DNA from: Nocardioides carbamazepini
GTDB lineage: Bacteria; Actinomycetota; Actinomycetes; Propionibacteriales; Nocardioidaceae
Assembly: GCF_024614185.1 (NCBI RefSeq)
Contig: NZ_JAHTLF010000011.1
Location: forward strand, 1 to 64,000
DNA: 64,000 nt
Direction: 5' to 3'
Part shown: piece after piece, positions 29,046-38,931 of the stretch
Position numbering within the stretch: the stretch's first letter is position 1
How the letters are laid out: every line of letters begins with the position of its first letter
Position numbers and translations under genes: made by a program
Notes under the pieces: generated by a model
Seen by the model: only the letters and a program-made list of their open reading frames with translations
Told to the model about the DNA's origin: nothing
The model's database searches: none

Positions 29046-29666
29046 GTGCCTGCCCCCGCGGACGGAGCGGTCGCCGAGTTCGTCGCGGTGATGCGGCGGC
29101 TGCGTGCCGAGTGCCCCTGGAAGCAGGAGCAGACGCACCGCTCGCTGGTGCGCTACCTGCTCGAGGAGACCTACGAGACGGTCGACGCCATCGACGACGC
29201 CGAGGCGAGCGGCGACTTCGGGCACCTGGCCGAGGAGCTGGGCGACCTGCTGCTGCAGGTCGTCTTCCACGCCGTGATCGCCGAGGAGCGCGGCGACTTC
29301 GACCTCGACGACGTCGCCCGCGGGATCACCGCCAAGATGCACCGTCGCAACCCGCACGTCTTCGGCGACCGTCCCGAGGACGCGGCCGGCGGCCTCACGG
29401 CCGACCAGGTCGACGAGCGCTGGCAGCGGATCAAGGCGGCCGAGCGTCCTGACGGTGCCGGTCCGCCCGACCTGCCGTCCGCGCTGCCCGCCCTGCTGTA
29501 CGCCGACAAGGTGCTCGCCCGGCGCGAGCGGGCCGGGCTGCCGCTCGACGTGGCGGCGGACTCGACCGACCTGGGGGAGCGGCTGCTCGCACTGGTCGCC
29601 GAGGCCCGGGCGGCGGGGACCGACCCGGAGCAGGCGTTGCGGGACGCCGCGCGGCGACGGCGGTGA
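29046..29666 (+). CDS. mazG: MazG nucleoside triphosphate pyrophosphohydrolase
   Basis: All-alpha NTP pyrophosphohydrolase of 206 aa. The Mg-binding MazG motif is present as YLLEETYETVDAID followed by HLAEELGDLLLQVVFHAVIAEE, with CPWKQEQTHRSL before it. Only one MazG domain is present, unlike the two-domain E. coli enzyme; the C-terminal ~90 residues keep the LPALLYADKVLARRERAGL helix. House-cleaning of abnormal NTPs is the family role. The stop overlaps the ceramidase-like gene start. Confidence 0.92.
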   Translation: MPAPADGAVAEFVAVMRRLRAECPWKQEQTHRSLVRYLLEETYETVDAIDDAEASGDFGHLAEELGDLLLQVVFHAVIAEERGDFDLDDVARGITAKMHRRNPHVFGDRPEDAAGGLTADQVDERWQRIKAAERPDGAGPPDLPSALPALLYADKVLARRERAGLPLDVAADSTDLGERLLALVAEARAAGTDPEQALRDAARRRR

Positions 29667-31480
29667 CCGCCGACCGGCGGGGCTGGCGTGCCGGTCGCGG
29701 TCTCGCCGATGTCACCGGCGAGCCGTGGGGCGTCGGGATGATGGGCTACGGGATGCCGGACCAGCGCACCCGCGGCATCCTCTCGCGGCAGTACGCCCGC
29801 GCGTTCGTGCTCGACGACGGCCATCGCCGTGTGGCGTTCGTGGTGGCCGACATCGGCATGTTCTTCCAGACGACCGTGGCGGCGATCCACGAGCGGCTGA
29901 GCGCCCGGTTCGGCACCCGGTACGGCCCGGACAACGTCGTGCTCACCGCCACCCACACCCACTGCGGGCCCGGCGGCCACGGGCACGACATCCTCTACAA
30001 CATCACCACCGGCGGCTTCCGCCCGCGGACCTTCGAGCGGCTGGTCGACGGCGTGGTGGAGGCGATCGCCCGCGCCGACGCCGACCTCGCGCCGACCACG
30101 CTGGTCCTCAGCCGCGGCGAGCTGCACGACGCGAGCGCCAACCGGGCCCGGGCGGCCTTCGAGCGTGATCCCGCCGACGAGCGGGCCCGGTTCCCCGGCG
30201 GCATCGACCCGCGGATGACGCTGCTGCGCCTGGAGCGCGACGGCCGGCTGGCCGGTGCCATCAGCTGGTTCGGCGTCCACAACACCTCGATGTCCAACCG
30301 CAACCGGCTGATCAGCGCCGACAACAAGGGCTGGGCGGCCCACCGGTGGGAGCAGGACGGCGACCTGGTCACGGCGTTCGCCCAGACCAACGCCGGCGAC
30401 CTCAGCCCCAACCTGGAGCTGCGGCCGACGGATGGGCCTACCCGCGACGAGCGCGACAACACCCGGATCATCGGCGAGCGCCAGCTGGCCGCCGCCCGCG
30501 GGCTCGCGGCCGGGCCCGGCGTCGCGGTGGAGCCGCTGGTCGACGTACGCCACCGGTGGGTGCGGCTCGCCGGCCGGCCCGCCGGCTCCGGGCGGACCGG
30601 CCGCGCGATCCTCGGGGCGAGCTTCGCCGCCGGCAAGCTGACCGACGGACCGGGCTCGCCGCTGTTCGACGAGGGCCGCCGCAACCCGGTGCCCGAGCGG
30701 ATCTCCCGCCGGCTCTACCGCCGCCGCACTGCGCTCGCCGCGGCGCACGCGCCCAAGGACCTGTTCCTCCCGGTCGGCAGCCTGCGCTGGGTGCAGGAGA
30801 CCTACCTGCTCCAGCTGGTCCGATGGGGCCACCTCCACCTGGTCTGCCTGCCGTTCGAGGTGACCGTCGTCGCCGGGTGGCGGCTGCGGCAGGCGGTGGC
30901 GACCGAGCTCGGCGTCGATGTCGAGGACGTCGTGCTGCAGGGTTACGCCAACGGCTACGGGCACTACGTGACCACGCCCGAGGAGTACGACGAGCAGCTC
31001 TACGAGGCCGGGTCCACGATCTTCGGCCGCCACCAGCTGGCCGCCCTCCAGGACGCGGTCGTCGAGCTCGCCACCGCGCTGCGCAGCGGGCGCGCGATCG
31101 ATCCGGGACGGCCGCCGCGGCCACGGCGTGTGCGCTGGACCCTTCCGCTCGGGTCGCCGCGCCTGACCCGGCGGGACCGGCCCGGTGTGCGTCACGCCCC
31201 CTCGACCGCCCGCACGGGGGAGACGGTCACCGCGACCTTCGGCACCGACCATCCGAACGCGGTGCTGCGGCCGACGTACCTGCGGGTCGAGCGGCGCGAG
31301 GAGGACCGCTGGCTCCAGGTCGCCGACGACTCGTCGCCGTCCACGACGATCACCTGGCGCCGGGACCGGGCACTGCGCTTCGTCGCCGACGTCAGCTGGG
31401 TGGCCGGCCCGCCCGGCAGCTACCGGATCACCTGCGTCGGCAGCACGGACGCGACGACGTCGCCGATCGTCGTTCACTGA
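29663..31480 (+). CDS. Neutral/alkaline ceramidase family protein
   Basis: A 605-aa member of the neutral ceramidase family, near full length. Zinc ligands are expected in TATHTHCGPGG (about residues 96-104) and ISWFGVHNTSM (about 205), and the catalytic Ser in NAGDLSPN (about 245). GYANGYGHYVTTPEEYD is also a family motif. A C-terminal beta domain follows (about 510-605). There is no signal peptide, whereas Pseudomonas and mycobacterial ceramidases are secreted, so a cytoplasmic amidase on a different lipid amide is possible. The GTG start overlaps the mazG stop by 4 bases. Actinobacteria generally lack ceramide, so the natural substrate is open. Confidence 0.85.
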   Translation: MTADRRGWRAGRGLADVTGEPWGVGMMGYGMPDQRTRGILSRQYARAFVLDDGHRRVAFVVADIGMFFQTTVAAIHERLSARFGTRYGPDNVVLTATHTHCGPGGHGHDILYNITTGGFRPRTFERLVDGVVEAIARADADLAPTTLVLSRGELHDASANRARAAFERDPADERARFPGGIDPRMTLLRLERDGRLAGAISWFGVHNTSMSNRNRLISADNKGWAAHRWEQDGDLVTAFAQTNAGDLSPNLELRPTDGPTRDERDNTRIIGERQLAAARGLAAGPGVAVEPLVDVRHRWVRLAGRPAGSGRTGRAILGASFAAGKLTDGPGSPLFDEGRRNPVPERISRRLYRRRTALAAAHAPKDLFLPVGSLRWVQETYLLQLVRWGHLHLVCLPFEVTVVAGWRLRQAVATELGVDVEDVVLQGYANGYGHYVTTPEEYDEQLYEAGSTIFGRHQLAALQDAVVELATALRSGRAIDPGRPPRPRRVRWTLPLGSPRLTRRDRPGVRHAPSTARTGETVTATFGTDHPNAVLRPTYLRVERREEDRWLQVADDSSPSTTITWRRDRALRFVADVSWVAGPPGSYRITCVGSTDATTSPIVVH

Positions 31481-32568
31481 CGGTCGGCGGCACGCGGACC
31501 GAGCTCGGCGGTCACCATGTCCGCGAGGCGTTGCGCGGTGCCGAAGTCCCGGCCGAGGCGGTTCTTGGTGACAGCGAAGGACGTCCCCGTGGCGACGTCG
31601 GCGTAGGCGTAGCTGCCCCCGCCGCCAGGCCAGCCGAACGTGGTCGACGCCTCGCCGGCGGAGGCGCCGATGCGGCCCAGCGGGTAGCCCAGGGCCAGCC
31701 GGACGGGGTTGCCGAAGACCTGGTCGGTGCCCTCGAAGGCGACCGTCGACAGCCCCACGCTTTGGGGGGCGGCGATCAGTCGACCGTCCAGGACCGCGGC
31801 ATACACGGTCGAGAGCGCCCGTGCGGTGAAGGTGCCCACCGACGGGACATCGGCCCGGAGAAGGTCGAGGCTGTTGCCCAGCGACGCACTGGGCTGCCGC
31901 TCCCACGGCGCCAGGATGCTGTCGGCCGCCGGGTCCGTCGGCTGCGGCTCGGAGTCCTCCAGCCTGGCGAGTCGGGAGAGCTCGGTCGGGGGCACGCCGA
32001 AGTAGAGCTCGCCGGAGATCCCGAGGGGCATGGCGACCCAGTCCTGGAGCAGCCAGCCCATCGGCCGCCCGGTGACGCGGCGGGCGATCTCGCCGACCAG
32101 GAAGCCGAAGGTGTAGGAGTGGTATCCGGTCTCGGTGCCGGGGCGCCACCGGGGCTGCGCCTCGGCGATCGCGGCGCACACCCGTCGCCAGTCGCCCAGA
32201 TCGGCCGGCCCGAGCCCGCCGGGCATTGCGGGGACCCCCACGCTGTGCGTCAGCACGTGGCGCAGGGTCGCAGCCGTCTTGCCGTGTGTCCCGAACTCCG
32301 GCCACACCTCCGCAACCGGGGTGTCGTAGCCGATCAGGCCGCGCTCGACCAGCAGGTGGCCGAGGAGCGCGGTCACGCCCTTGGCGGCGGAGAAGCTGAA
32401 GAACGGGGTCTCCGGGACGACCGGTCGCCCGGTCCTGCTGTCGGCGACGCCGGCGACCGCGTCGACGACCTGCTCGCCCCGGTCGTGGACGGCCACCTGC
32501 AGGCCGGTCTCGGCCCCGGTGGCCACCAGGTCGTCCAGCACCTCCTGGCACCGGCGTTGAAGAGTCAT
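31474..32568 (-). CDS. Serine hydrolase, beta-lactamase/esterase (class C-like) family
   Basis: A 364-aa penicillin-binding-protein-like hydrolase or esterase. Motif 1 is FSFSAAKGV (SxxK, nucleophile Ser near residue 70); motif 2 is the YHSYTFG tyrosine (YxY type, near 160). The third motif is GWPGGGGSYAYAD, less clear than the usual HTG/KTG. No signal peptide is seen from ATG 32568, so a cytoplasmic EstB/LovD-like esterase is more likely than a beta-lactamase. A longer frame to 32679 lacks a sensible start. It is convergent with the ceramidase-like gene, overlapping by 7 bases. Confidence 0.88.
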   Translation of the reverse strand: MTLQRRCQEVLDDLVATGAETGLQVAVHDRGEQVVDAVAGVADSRTGRPVVPETPFFSFSAAKGVTALLGHLLVERGLIGYDTPVAEVWPEFGTHGKTAATLRHVLTHSVGVPAMPGGLGPADLGDWRRVCAAIAEAQPRWRPGTETGYHSYTFGFLVGEIARRVTGRPMGWLLQDWVAMPLGISGELYFGVPPTELSRLARLEDSEPQPTDPAADSILAPWERQPSASLGNSLDLLRADVPSVGTFTARALSTVYAAVLDGRLIAAPQSVGLSTVAFEGTDQVFGNPVRLALGYPLGRIGASAGEASTTFGWPGGGGSYAYADVATGTSFAVTKNRLGRDFGTAQRLADMVTAELGPRAADRQ

Positions 32569-32729
32569 CACTGTCCACTGTGCGGCACGACGGTCTGATG
32601 TGCCAGGCGCGCGACGGGCGGACGGCGTCAGGGGACGTTGGTCCTCCACACCCGCTGATCGAGTTTCCCTTGTCCACAAGCGGGTTTCCGCCGCTTTGAA
32701 GTGTCGAGGGTGAGTGGGAGAATCCAGTC

Positions 32730-34034
32730 ATGGATCTCGGAACCGCGCCCCGCACGACAGCCTCGCTGCTGTCGCGTCTGGGTACTGGGGTCGAGGCCCG
32801 CAACCAGCTCCTCGTCGAGGAGTGGGCGGGGATCGTCACCTGGGCCGGCGACCACATCATCGACAGCCCCGAGGGCGCGGCGACCATCACCGAGGGCTAC
32901 CTCGACACCGGCGTCCCGATCGCCGGCGACGGGGCACCGTTGGTCAGCGAGTTCGCGTTGATGGAGCTGATCGCCGTGTTGGGCAGGTCGCCGGACGGTG
33001 GACGGGCCTATGTCGGGCGGGTCATCGAGTGCGCCTGGCGACTCCCCCACGTGTATGCCGCCGTGGTGGCCGGCAAGCTGGCGCCGTGGCGGGCCGAACG
33101 GATCGCCGACCTCACCCGCCCCCTCTCAGCCGACGCGGCCGGGTTCGTGGACCGGCAGCTCTGGGACGCCTCGGGGGTCGGGTGGGCCCAGCTCGAGAGG
33201 CTGGTGGCCGAGGCGGTGCTGCGGTTCGACCCCGAGCGCGCCGAGGCCGAACGACGGGCCGCGGCTGACCAACGCCGGTTCGACATCGGTGGAGTCGACG
33301 AGCACGGCCTGGTCCACCTCGACGCCCTCATGGATGCTGCCGACGGACACGACCTGGATGTCGCGGTCGCCCGCCGTGCGGAGGTCCTGGGCCGGTTGGG
33401 TGACGACTCGTCGCTGGATGTGCGGCGCTCCAAGGCAGCGGCCGAGCTCGCCCGTCACGACCTCGCCCTGGACCTGCTGATCCCCGCCCCGGACACCGGA
33501 GAGGTGATCGCGACCGTCCCGGGCCGCAAGGTGATCCTCAACGTCCACATCACCGACACCACCCTCAGCGACGATCACCCGTTCGCGAACCCGGTCGGTC
33601 GGTGGGACGAGGGCCGCTGCCCCATCACCTCGGCCCAGATCCGCGAATGGCTGCGGACCAAGGACACCACGATCATCGTGCGACCGGTCATCGACCTGGC
33701 CGACCATCTCCCCGTCGGCTCGTATGAGATCCCCGACCGTCACCGCACCCGCGTGATCCTGCGCGACCACGCCTGTCGGTTCCCCCACTGCTCCCGACCT
33801 GCGCAGCGTTGCGACGTCGACCACGCCCGACCCTACGGTCAGCGTGGACTCACCTGTCCGTGCAACGAGGTGGCGCTATGCCGACGCCACCACCGGGCGA
33901 AGACCCACTCCACCTGGGCCTACGACATCGTGATGCCGGCCACCTGCATCTGGACCAGCCCCGCCGGGTTCCGGTTCCGCGTCGACCACCACGGCACCCA
34001 CCCCATCCATCCCGGACACCCACCGGACCAGTAG
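32730..34034 (+). CDS. DUF222 / HNH endonuclease domain protein (13E12 repeat family)
   Basis: A 434-aa protein with an N-terminal helical DUF222 domain (about residues 20-300; LPHVYAAVVAGKLAPWRAERIADLT is typical in parts) and a C-terminal HNH nuclease motif: CRFPHCSRPAQRCDVDHARPY, then CNEVALCRRHHRAKTH, with two Cys pairs for zinc. These genes are multicopy in many actinobacteria and in M. tuberculosis are linked with REP13E12 elements. Their activity is rarely tested. A bulged hairpin lies right after the stop. Confidence 0.9.
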   Translation: MDLGTAPRTTASLLSRLGTGVEARNQLLVEEWAGIVTWAGDHIIDSPEGAATITEGYLDTGVPIAGDGAPLVSEFALMELIAVLGRSPDGGRAYVGRVIECAWRLPHVYAAVVAGKLAPWRAERIADLTRPLSADAAGFVDRQLWDASGVGWAQLERLVAEAVLRFDPERAEAERRAAADQRRFDIGGVDEHGLVHLDALMDAADGHDLDVAVARRAEVLGRLGDDSSLDVRRSKAAAELARHDLALDLLIPAPDTGEVIATVPGRKVILNVHITDTTLSDDHPFANPVGRWDEGRCPITSAQIREWLRTKDTTIIVRPVIDLADHLPVGSYEIPDRHRTRVILRDHACRFPHCSRPAQRCDVDHARPYGQRGLTCPCNEVALCRRHHRAKTHSTWAYDIVMPATCIWTSPAGFRFRVDHHGTHPIHPGHPPDQ

Positions 34035-34050
34035 CGACCCCGCCCCACAC

Positions 34051-34073
34051 CCCGCGAACCTGACGGTTGCGGG
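34051..34073 (+). terminator. Bulged hairpin after the DUF222/HNH gene
   Basis: CCCGC-G-AACC (34051-34060) pairs with GGTTGCGGG (34065-34073) over nine base pairs with one bulged G and a TGAC loop, 16 bases past the stop codon. Confidence 0.5.
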
Positions 34074-34117
34074 GACAAGGCCATGTCGTCGAGCAGACGG
34101 ACTGGAAGGATGCGGGC

Positions 34118-34870
34118 ATGGAGCGACGAGCACCCGCGGCGGCGCAGGCCCTCGACGTGCTGCGGGTGATCTCGGCGAGCGTCGAGCCGGTCTCGGCCAG
34201 CCACGTCGCCCGCGAGCTCGGGCTGGCCCGGTCGACGACGTACTACCTGCTCGACGTGCTCATCGAGCACGGCTACGTCCGCCACCATGCCGAGCGCCGG
34301 CGCTACGGGCTCGGCATCGCGGCGCACGAGCTCGGGTCGGCGTACCAGCGCCAGGCACCGCTGCGCCGGATCGCCCAGCCGATCATCAACCGGCTCGTCG
34401 ACGATGCGGGCCACAACGGGCACTTCGCGATCCTGCACGGCAGCGACGTGGTCTACCTGATCGAGGAGCGGGCGCCGGGGCGGCCGGTGCTGATCAGCGA
34501 GGTGGGGGTCCGGCTGCCTGCTCACCTCACCGCCAGCGGCCTGGCCCTGCTGGCCCGGCTGCCGGTGCCGCAGGTGCGGGCGCTCTTCCCGTCGAAGGAG
34601 TCGTTCTTCACCCGGCGCGGGCTCGGCCCGCAGTCGCCGACCGAGCTGCGCCGCGCCCTGACGACCGTACGACGGGACGGCTACGCCTTCGAGCAGGGCT
34701 GGATCATGCCCGACCTGGCCTCGGTCTCGGCCGCCGCGGTCGACGACAACGGCCTGCCGCTCGGGTCGTTCACGCTGACCTTCCCCGAGGAGCACCTCGA
34801 GACGCTGCCCGCGCTGGCCGCACTCGTCGCCCAGGCCGCCGAGCGGCTGAGCGAGCGAGTGCGGCACTGA
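34118..34870 (+). CDS. IclR family transcriptional regulator
   Basis: A 250-aa regulator with an N-terminal winged HTH (AAAQALDVLRVISASVEP, then VSASHVARELGLARSTTYYLLDVL) and a C-terminal effector domain (GHFAILHGSDVVYLIEE, LPAHLTASGLALLARL, GYAFEQGWIMPDLASVSAAAVD). The ATG at 34118 is preceded by GGAAGGA at 34104-34110. It is convergent with the transporter, oxidoreductase and urocanase genes, and an 18-base near-palindrome upstream of hutU (38932-38949) is the natural candidate operator. The effector may be urocanate or a derived metabolite, which is inference. Confidence 0.9.
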   Translation: MERRAPAAAQALDVLRVISASVEPVSASHVARELGLARSTTYYLLDVLIEHGYVRHHAERRRYGLGIAAHELGSAYQRQAPLRRIAQPIINRLVDDAGHNGHFAILHGSDVVYLIEERAPGRPVLISEVGVRLPAHLTASGLALLARLPVPQVRALFPSKESFFTRRGLGPQSPTELRRALTTVRRDGYAFEQGWIMPDLASVSAAAVDDNGLPLGSFTLTFPEEHLETLPALAALVAQAAERLSERVRH

Positions 34871-34879
34871 GCAGGGCGC

Positions 34880-36157
34880 TCAGGGCTGCCGGTAGACCTT
34901 GCGCGCGAGCACCACGCCGATCACCGAGAGCGGCGCGATCATCATGAAGTAGTACGCCGGAGCGCGCAGCGTCACGTCGCTCCAGGCGGTCAGCAGCAGG
35001 GGCCCGAGGCTGCCCATGAAGATCATCCCGACGTTGTACGACAGCGCGATGCCGGTGGTGCGCACCTCGGTGTCGAACAGCTCGACCAGCAGCCCGGTCA
35101 GCGTGCCGAAGTAGGCCGCGATGATCACGCCGATGAAGGCCTCGACCAGGATCAGCGCCCCCGTGGTGCGGTGGCTGAGGAGGAACGACAGCAGCGGGTA
35201 GATGCTGACGAAGCCGACGACGGCGGCGGTCAGCAGGATCGGTACGGCGCCGATCCGGTCCGCGAGCCGGCCGAAGCAGGGTGCCAGCACGGCGATCACG
35301 GTGCCGGCGGTCGCCGCGGCGGCGTACCCGGACCACTGCGCGAGGTCGAGGCGGAGGGCGTAGGCGGCGAGGAAGGTGATCAGGTAGACGCCCATGCCGG
35401 CCATGCCGACGCACAGCGTGCCGACGAGCACCCGTCCCCAGTGGTCGCGCAGCGTCGTGCGCAGGGGGTTGGCGATCGGCTCGGTCGCGCGGAACTCCTC
35501 GGTGTCGGGGATCCGGTTGCGGATCCACAGGCCGATCGGGCCGATCAGGATGCCGAACACGAACGGCAGCCGCCACGCCCAGCTGTGCAGCGTCTCGGTG
35601 TCGACCGTCGTGAACAGCAGCCAGCCGGAGACACCGGCGAGGATCATCGCCATGCCCTGGGTGGCGGCCTGCCAGCTGGCCAGGAACCGGCGGCCGACCT
35701 GCGCGCTCTCGGCCATGAACGTCGTCGCGGCGCCGAACTCGCCACCCGCGGAGAACCCCTGGATCAGCCGCGACACCATGAGGATCGCCGGGGCGGCCAC
35801 GCCGATGGTCGCGTACGTCGGCGTGACGGCGATGATCGCGACGCCGATCGTCATCAGCCCGATGGTCAGGGTGAGGGCGGCCTTGCGCCCGTGCCTGTCG
35901 GCGAGGTTGCCGATCACCATGGCGCCGACGGGGCGGATCAGATAGCTGATGAGCAGGCCGGCGTAGGTGCTGATCAGGCCGGCGGTCTGGTCGGACTTGG
36001 GGAAGAAGAGGACGGCCAGCACCGGCGCCATGTAGGCGTAGATGATGACGTCGTACCACTCCATGACGTTGCCGAGGCCGGCAGCGACGACGGAGCGCCA
36101 GGACGAGCGCGGCGCTGAGCGGCGCAGCCCTGCGGACGGGACGGGTGCTGTGGTCAT
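34880..36157 (-). CDS. MFS transporter, metabolite:H+ symporter (MHS) family
   Basis: A 425-aa, 12-TM major facilitator. MHS signatures: GNVMEWYDVIIYAYMAPVL at the N-terminus, GNLADRHGRKAALT in loop 2-3, RLIQGFSAGGEFGAATTFMAE, the PFVFGILIGPIGLWIR segment and FGRLADRIGAVP in loop 8-9. MHS proteins carry organic acids and zwitterions such as shikimate, proline-betaine or citrate. Its start overlaps the stop of the luciferase-like gene by 4 bases. As part of the hutU operon it probably imports urocanate or a related imidazole acid; the substrate is inferred. Confidence 0.9.
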   Translation of the reverse strand: MTTAPVPSAGLRRSAPRSSWRSVVAAGLGNVMEWYDVIIYAYMAPVLAVLFFPKSDQTAGLISTYAGLLISYLIRPVGAMVIGNLADRHGRKAALTLTIGLMTIGVAIIAVTPTYATIGVAAPAILMVSRLIQGFSAGGEFGAATTFMAESAQVGRRFLASWQAATQGMAMILAGVSGWLLFTTVDTETLHSWAWRLPFVFGILIGPIGLWIRNRIPDTEEFRATEPIANPLRTTLRDHWGRVLVGTLCVGMAGMGVYLITFLAAYALRLDLAQWSGYAAAATAGTVIAVLAPCFGRLADRIGAVPILLTAAVVGFVSIYPLLSFLLSHRTTGALILVEAFIGVIIAAYFGTLTGLLVELFDTEVRTTGIALSYNVGMIFMGSLGPLLLTAWSDVTLRAPAYYFMMIAPLSVIGVVLARKVYRQP

Positions 36158-37185
36158 GACGGGTGGACCTCACTGGAGAAGGGACGCGCTGCGGGTCGGA
36201 GCGCGGGGATGACCTCCGCGCCCAGGAGCGCGGCGCTGTCCAGCAGGTCCTGCCGGCGTGCGTCGCGAGAATGACCGGCCACGATGACGAAGTCCAGCCC
36301 GAGGTCGATGAGGGGCTGGATCCGCTCGACGCAGTGGTCGGGGTCGCCGACGATGGCGAACCGCTCCCGCAGGATCCGGTCCTCCTCGCTCGGCGTCGTG
36401 CGGAGGTTCGCGTGGGTGTCGATCCGGTAGTCGCCGTGGAGCTTCGAGCGCTGGTCGCGATCCGCGAACCTGGCGAGGACGCTGAGGCTGCCCGAGATGA
36501 GCTGGTTGGCTACGTCGAGGTCGCGGTGGGTGGCGACGTTGAGGTAGGCGCCGTACTGGATGCCGTCGGGGTCGAGCCCGGCGTCGGCGCGGGCCTTGCG
36601 GGCGGTCTCCAACGCCTGGGCGATGGGCTCCGGCTCGACCCCGACGGTGAGCACGAGCCGGTCGGCCAGGCAGGCGCCCAGCCGGATGACGCGGGGACCG
36701 GAGGCGGCGACCTCGATCGGGACGGGCGGCAGGCCGGTCTCGGCGACCCAGTCCATCCGGCTCTCGAACCCGTCGAGCGGGGCGTGGCCGTCGTTGAGGT
36801 AGCCGCGCAGCCGGGTCAGCACCTCCTCGAACTCGTGCACCGGTGCCGGTCCGCGCCCGATGTGGGAGAGCGAGGAGTCGCCGCGGCCGATGCCGAGCAC
36901 CATCCGCCCGTCGGAGAAGGCGTGGGCCGTCGCGGCGGCGGAGGCGAGCGCGGCGACGTGGCGGGTGACCGGGTTGGTGACACCGGTGCCGAGCCGGATC
37001 CGCTCGGTGCGGGTTGCCGCGACCGAGATCGCGGCGAACGGGTCACCGGTGAGGTTCTGGCTGTCGGCGGCGAGCAGGCCGTGCCAGCCGGACCTCTCGT
37101 AGTGGACGGCGAGATCGGGGAACTCGGTGGCCGGCACGAAGCTCAGCGCGAAGACCTCCACCTGGTCGCTCGGGTGCGTGCTCAT
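36154..37185 (-). CDS. Luciferase-like (LLM class) flavin/F420-dependent oxidoreductase
   Basis: A 343-aa TIM-barrel oxidoreductase of the bacterial luciferase superfamily. Visible marks: [36 protein letters not shown] (cofactor phosphate region), [16 protein letters not shown], and [28 protein letters not shown] (shown here in parts, as [13 protein letters not shown] and ADRLVLTVG). It resembles methylene-H4MPT reductase-like F420 enzymes more than true luciferases. ATG 37185 overlaps the hutU stop by 4 bases. Its place between urocanase and a transporter suggests it acts on an imidazole intermediate, possibly an oxidative replacement for later Hut steps; that is inference. Confidence 0.88.
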   Translation of the reverse strand: MSTHPSDQVEVFALSFVPATEFPDLAVHYERSGWHGLLAADSQNLTGDPFAAISVAATRTERIRLGTGVTNPVTRHVAALASAAATAHAFSDGRMVLGIGRGDSSLSHIGRGPAPVHEFEEVLTRLRGYLNDGHAPLDGFESRMDWVAETGLPPVPIEVAASGPRVIRLGACLADRLVLTVGVEPEPIAQALETARKARADAGLDPDGIQYGAYLNVATHRDLDVANQLISGSLSVLARFADRDQRSKLHGDYRIDTHANLRTTPSEEDRILRERFAIVGDPDHCVERIQPLIDLGLDFVIVAGHSRDARRQDLLDSAALLGAEVIPALRPAARPFSSEVHPS

Positions 37186-38849
37186 CGGGCGTCTCCCATC
37201 GGGATCTCGAGCCCGGTGCGCTCGGCGCAGTCCCGGGCGATCGGATAGCCCGCGTCCGCGTGGCGCAGCACAGCCGTGGCGGAGTCGTTGCGGAACACGC
37301 GGGCCAGCCGCGCGTCGGCCCGCTCGGTGCCGTCGGCCACGCAGACCTGGCCGGAGTGGATCGACTTGCCCATGCCGACGCCGCCGCCGTGGTGGATCGA
37401 GACCCACGAGGCGCCGGAGGCGACGTTGACCAGCGCGTTGAGCAGCGGCCAGTCCGCGATCGCGTCGGAGCCGTCGAGCATGCCCTCGGTCTCCCGGTAC
37501 GGCGACGCGACCGAGCCGCCGTCGAAGTGGTCGCGTCCGACCACGATGGGCGCGGCGACCTCGCCGCGTCGGACGAGGTCGTTGAAGGCGAGTGCCGCCT
37601 GGTCGCGCTGGCCGTGCCCGAGCCAGCAGATCCGGGCGGGCAGTCCCTGCTGCGGGACGCGGTCGCCGGCGAGCCGCAGCCAGCGCTGGAGGCCCTCGTC
37701 GTCGGGGAAGAGCTCGGCGACGGCCCGGTCGGTGCGGGCGATGTCGGCCCGGTCGCCGGAGAGCGCGACCCAGCGGAACGGTCCGCGCCCCTCGCTGAAG
37801 AGCGGGCGGACGTACTCCTGCACGAAGCCCGGGATCTCGAAGGCGTCCGCGCAGCCGCCCTGGGCGGCGAACGCGCGCAGCGAGTTGCCGTAGTCGAAGA
37901 CCACCGCGCCGCCGCGCCGGAAGGCGAGCATCGCCTCGACGTGCGCGGCCATCGAGGCCAGCGCCTGCTCGTGGCAGCCGGCCGGGTCGCGGCGTACCTT
38001 CTCGGCCCAGCCGTCGAGGTCCTCGCCGGTGGGCAGATAGGTGAGCGGCTCGTGCGCCGAGGTCTGGTCGGTGACGATGTCGATCGGCGCCCCGCTGCGC
38101 AGGTACGCCGGCAGCACGTCGGCCGCGTTGGCGCAGACCCCGATCGAGAGCGGACGCCGGGCCGCGGCGGCCTCCTCGGCCATCCGCAGCGCGGCCTCCG
38201 GGCTGTCGGCCACGGTGTCGAGGTAGCCGAGCTCGACGCGGCGGGCGACCTTGGCCGGGTCGACGTCGAGGCAGATCGCGACGCCGCCGTTCATGGTCAC
38301 GGCCAGCGGCTGCGCGCCGCCCATGCCGCCGAGGCCGGCGGTCAGCGTGATCGTCCCGCCCAGGTCGCCGCCGAAGCGCTGCCGGGCCACCGCCGCGAAG
38401 GTCTCGTAGGTGCCCTGCACGATGCCCTGGCTGCCGATGTAGAGCCACGAGCCCGCGGTCATCTGGCCGAACATGATCAGCCCGAGCTCGTCGAGGCGGC
38501 GAAACTCGTCCCAGTTGGCCCAGTCGCCGACCAGGTTGCCGTTGGCGATGAGGACCCGCGGCGCGTCCGGCGTGGTGTCGAGGACGCCGACCGGCTTGCC
38601 GGACTGCACGAGCATGGTCTGGTCCGAGCGCAGCGTCGTGAGCCGGCGGGCGATCGCATCGAACGACGCCCAGTCGCGCGCGGCCTTGCCCGAGCCGCCG
38701 TACACGACGAGGTCGGCGGGGTTCTCCGCGACGTCGGGGTCGAGGTTGTTGTGCAGCATCCGGTACACCGCCTCCTGCTCCCACCCGAGGGTGGAGAGCC
38801 CGCTGCCGTGCGGGGATCGGAGGGTACGGACGGGGGACACGGCTGTCAT
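37182..38849 (-). CDS. hutU: Urocanate hydratase (urocanase)
   Basis: Second enzyme of histidine catabolism, converting urocanate to imidazolonepropionate with tightly bound NAD+. The protein has 555 aa, the family length. Motifs: [41 protein letters not shown], the glycine-rich [25 protein letters not shown], and the active-site region [21 protein letters not shown] 38849 has AGGAG just upstream; the frame open to 38885 was rejected. No hutH, hutI or hutG is in the window. It is the first gene of a three-gene operon with an oxidoreductase and a transporter. Confidence 0.95.
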   Translation of the reverse strand: MTAVSPVRTLRSPHGSGLSTLGWEQEAVYRMLHNNLDPDVAENPADLVVYGGSGKAARDWASFDAIARRLTTLRSDQTMLVQSGKPVGVLDTTPDAPRVLIANGNLVGDWANWDEFRRLDELGLIMFGQMTAGSWLYIGSQGIVQGTYETFAAVARQRFGGDLGGTITLTAGLGGMGGAQPLAVTMNGGVAICLDVDPAKVARRVELGYLDTVADSPEAALRMAEEAAAARRPLSIGVCANAADVLPAYLRSGAPIDIVTDQTSAHEPLTYLPTGEDLDGWAEKVRRDPAGCHEQALASMAAHVEAMLAFRRGGAVVFDYGNSLRAFAAQGGCADAFEIPGFVQEYVRPLFSEGRGPFRWVALSGDRADIARTDRAVAELFPDDEGLQRWLRLAGDRVPQQGLPARICWLGHGQRDQAALAFNDLVRRGEVAAPIVVGRDHFDGGSVASPYRETEGMLDGSDAIADWPLLNALVNVASGASWVSIHHGGGVGMGKSIHSGQVCVADGTERADARLARVFRNDSATAVLRHADAGYPIARDCAERTGLEIPMGDAR

Positions 38850-38931
38850 GCGGAACTCCTGCTCTCGACGCTTCGTGCCAGTCATCCTGGGTGCGCGGAG
38901 CAGGCGTGCGGGAGGTCACATCAGGCAATTG

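Noticed and set aside
31474..32568. Secreted beta-lactamase
   Set aside because: No signal peptide and a weak third motif; an intracellular esterase-like serine hydrolase is more likely.
34867..34883. CTGAGC/GCTCAG hairpin between iclR and the MHS gene as a terminator
   Set aside because: Only a 6-bp stem overlapping both gene ends; too weak to list.
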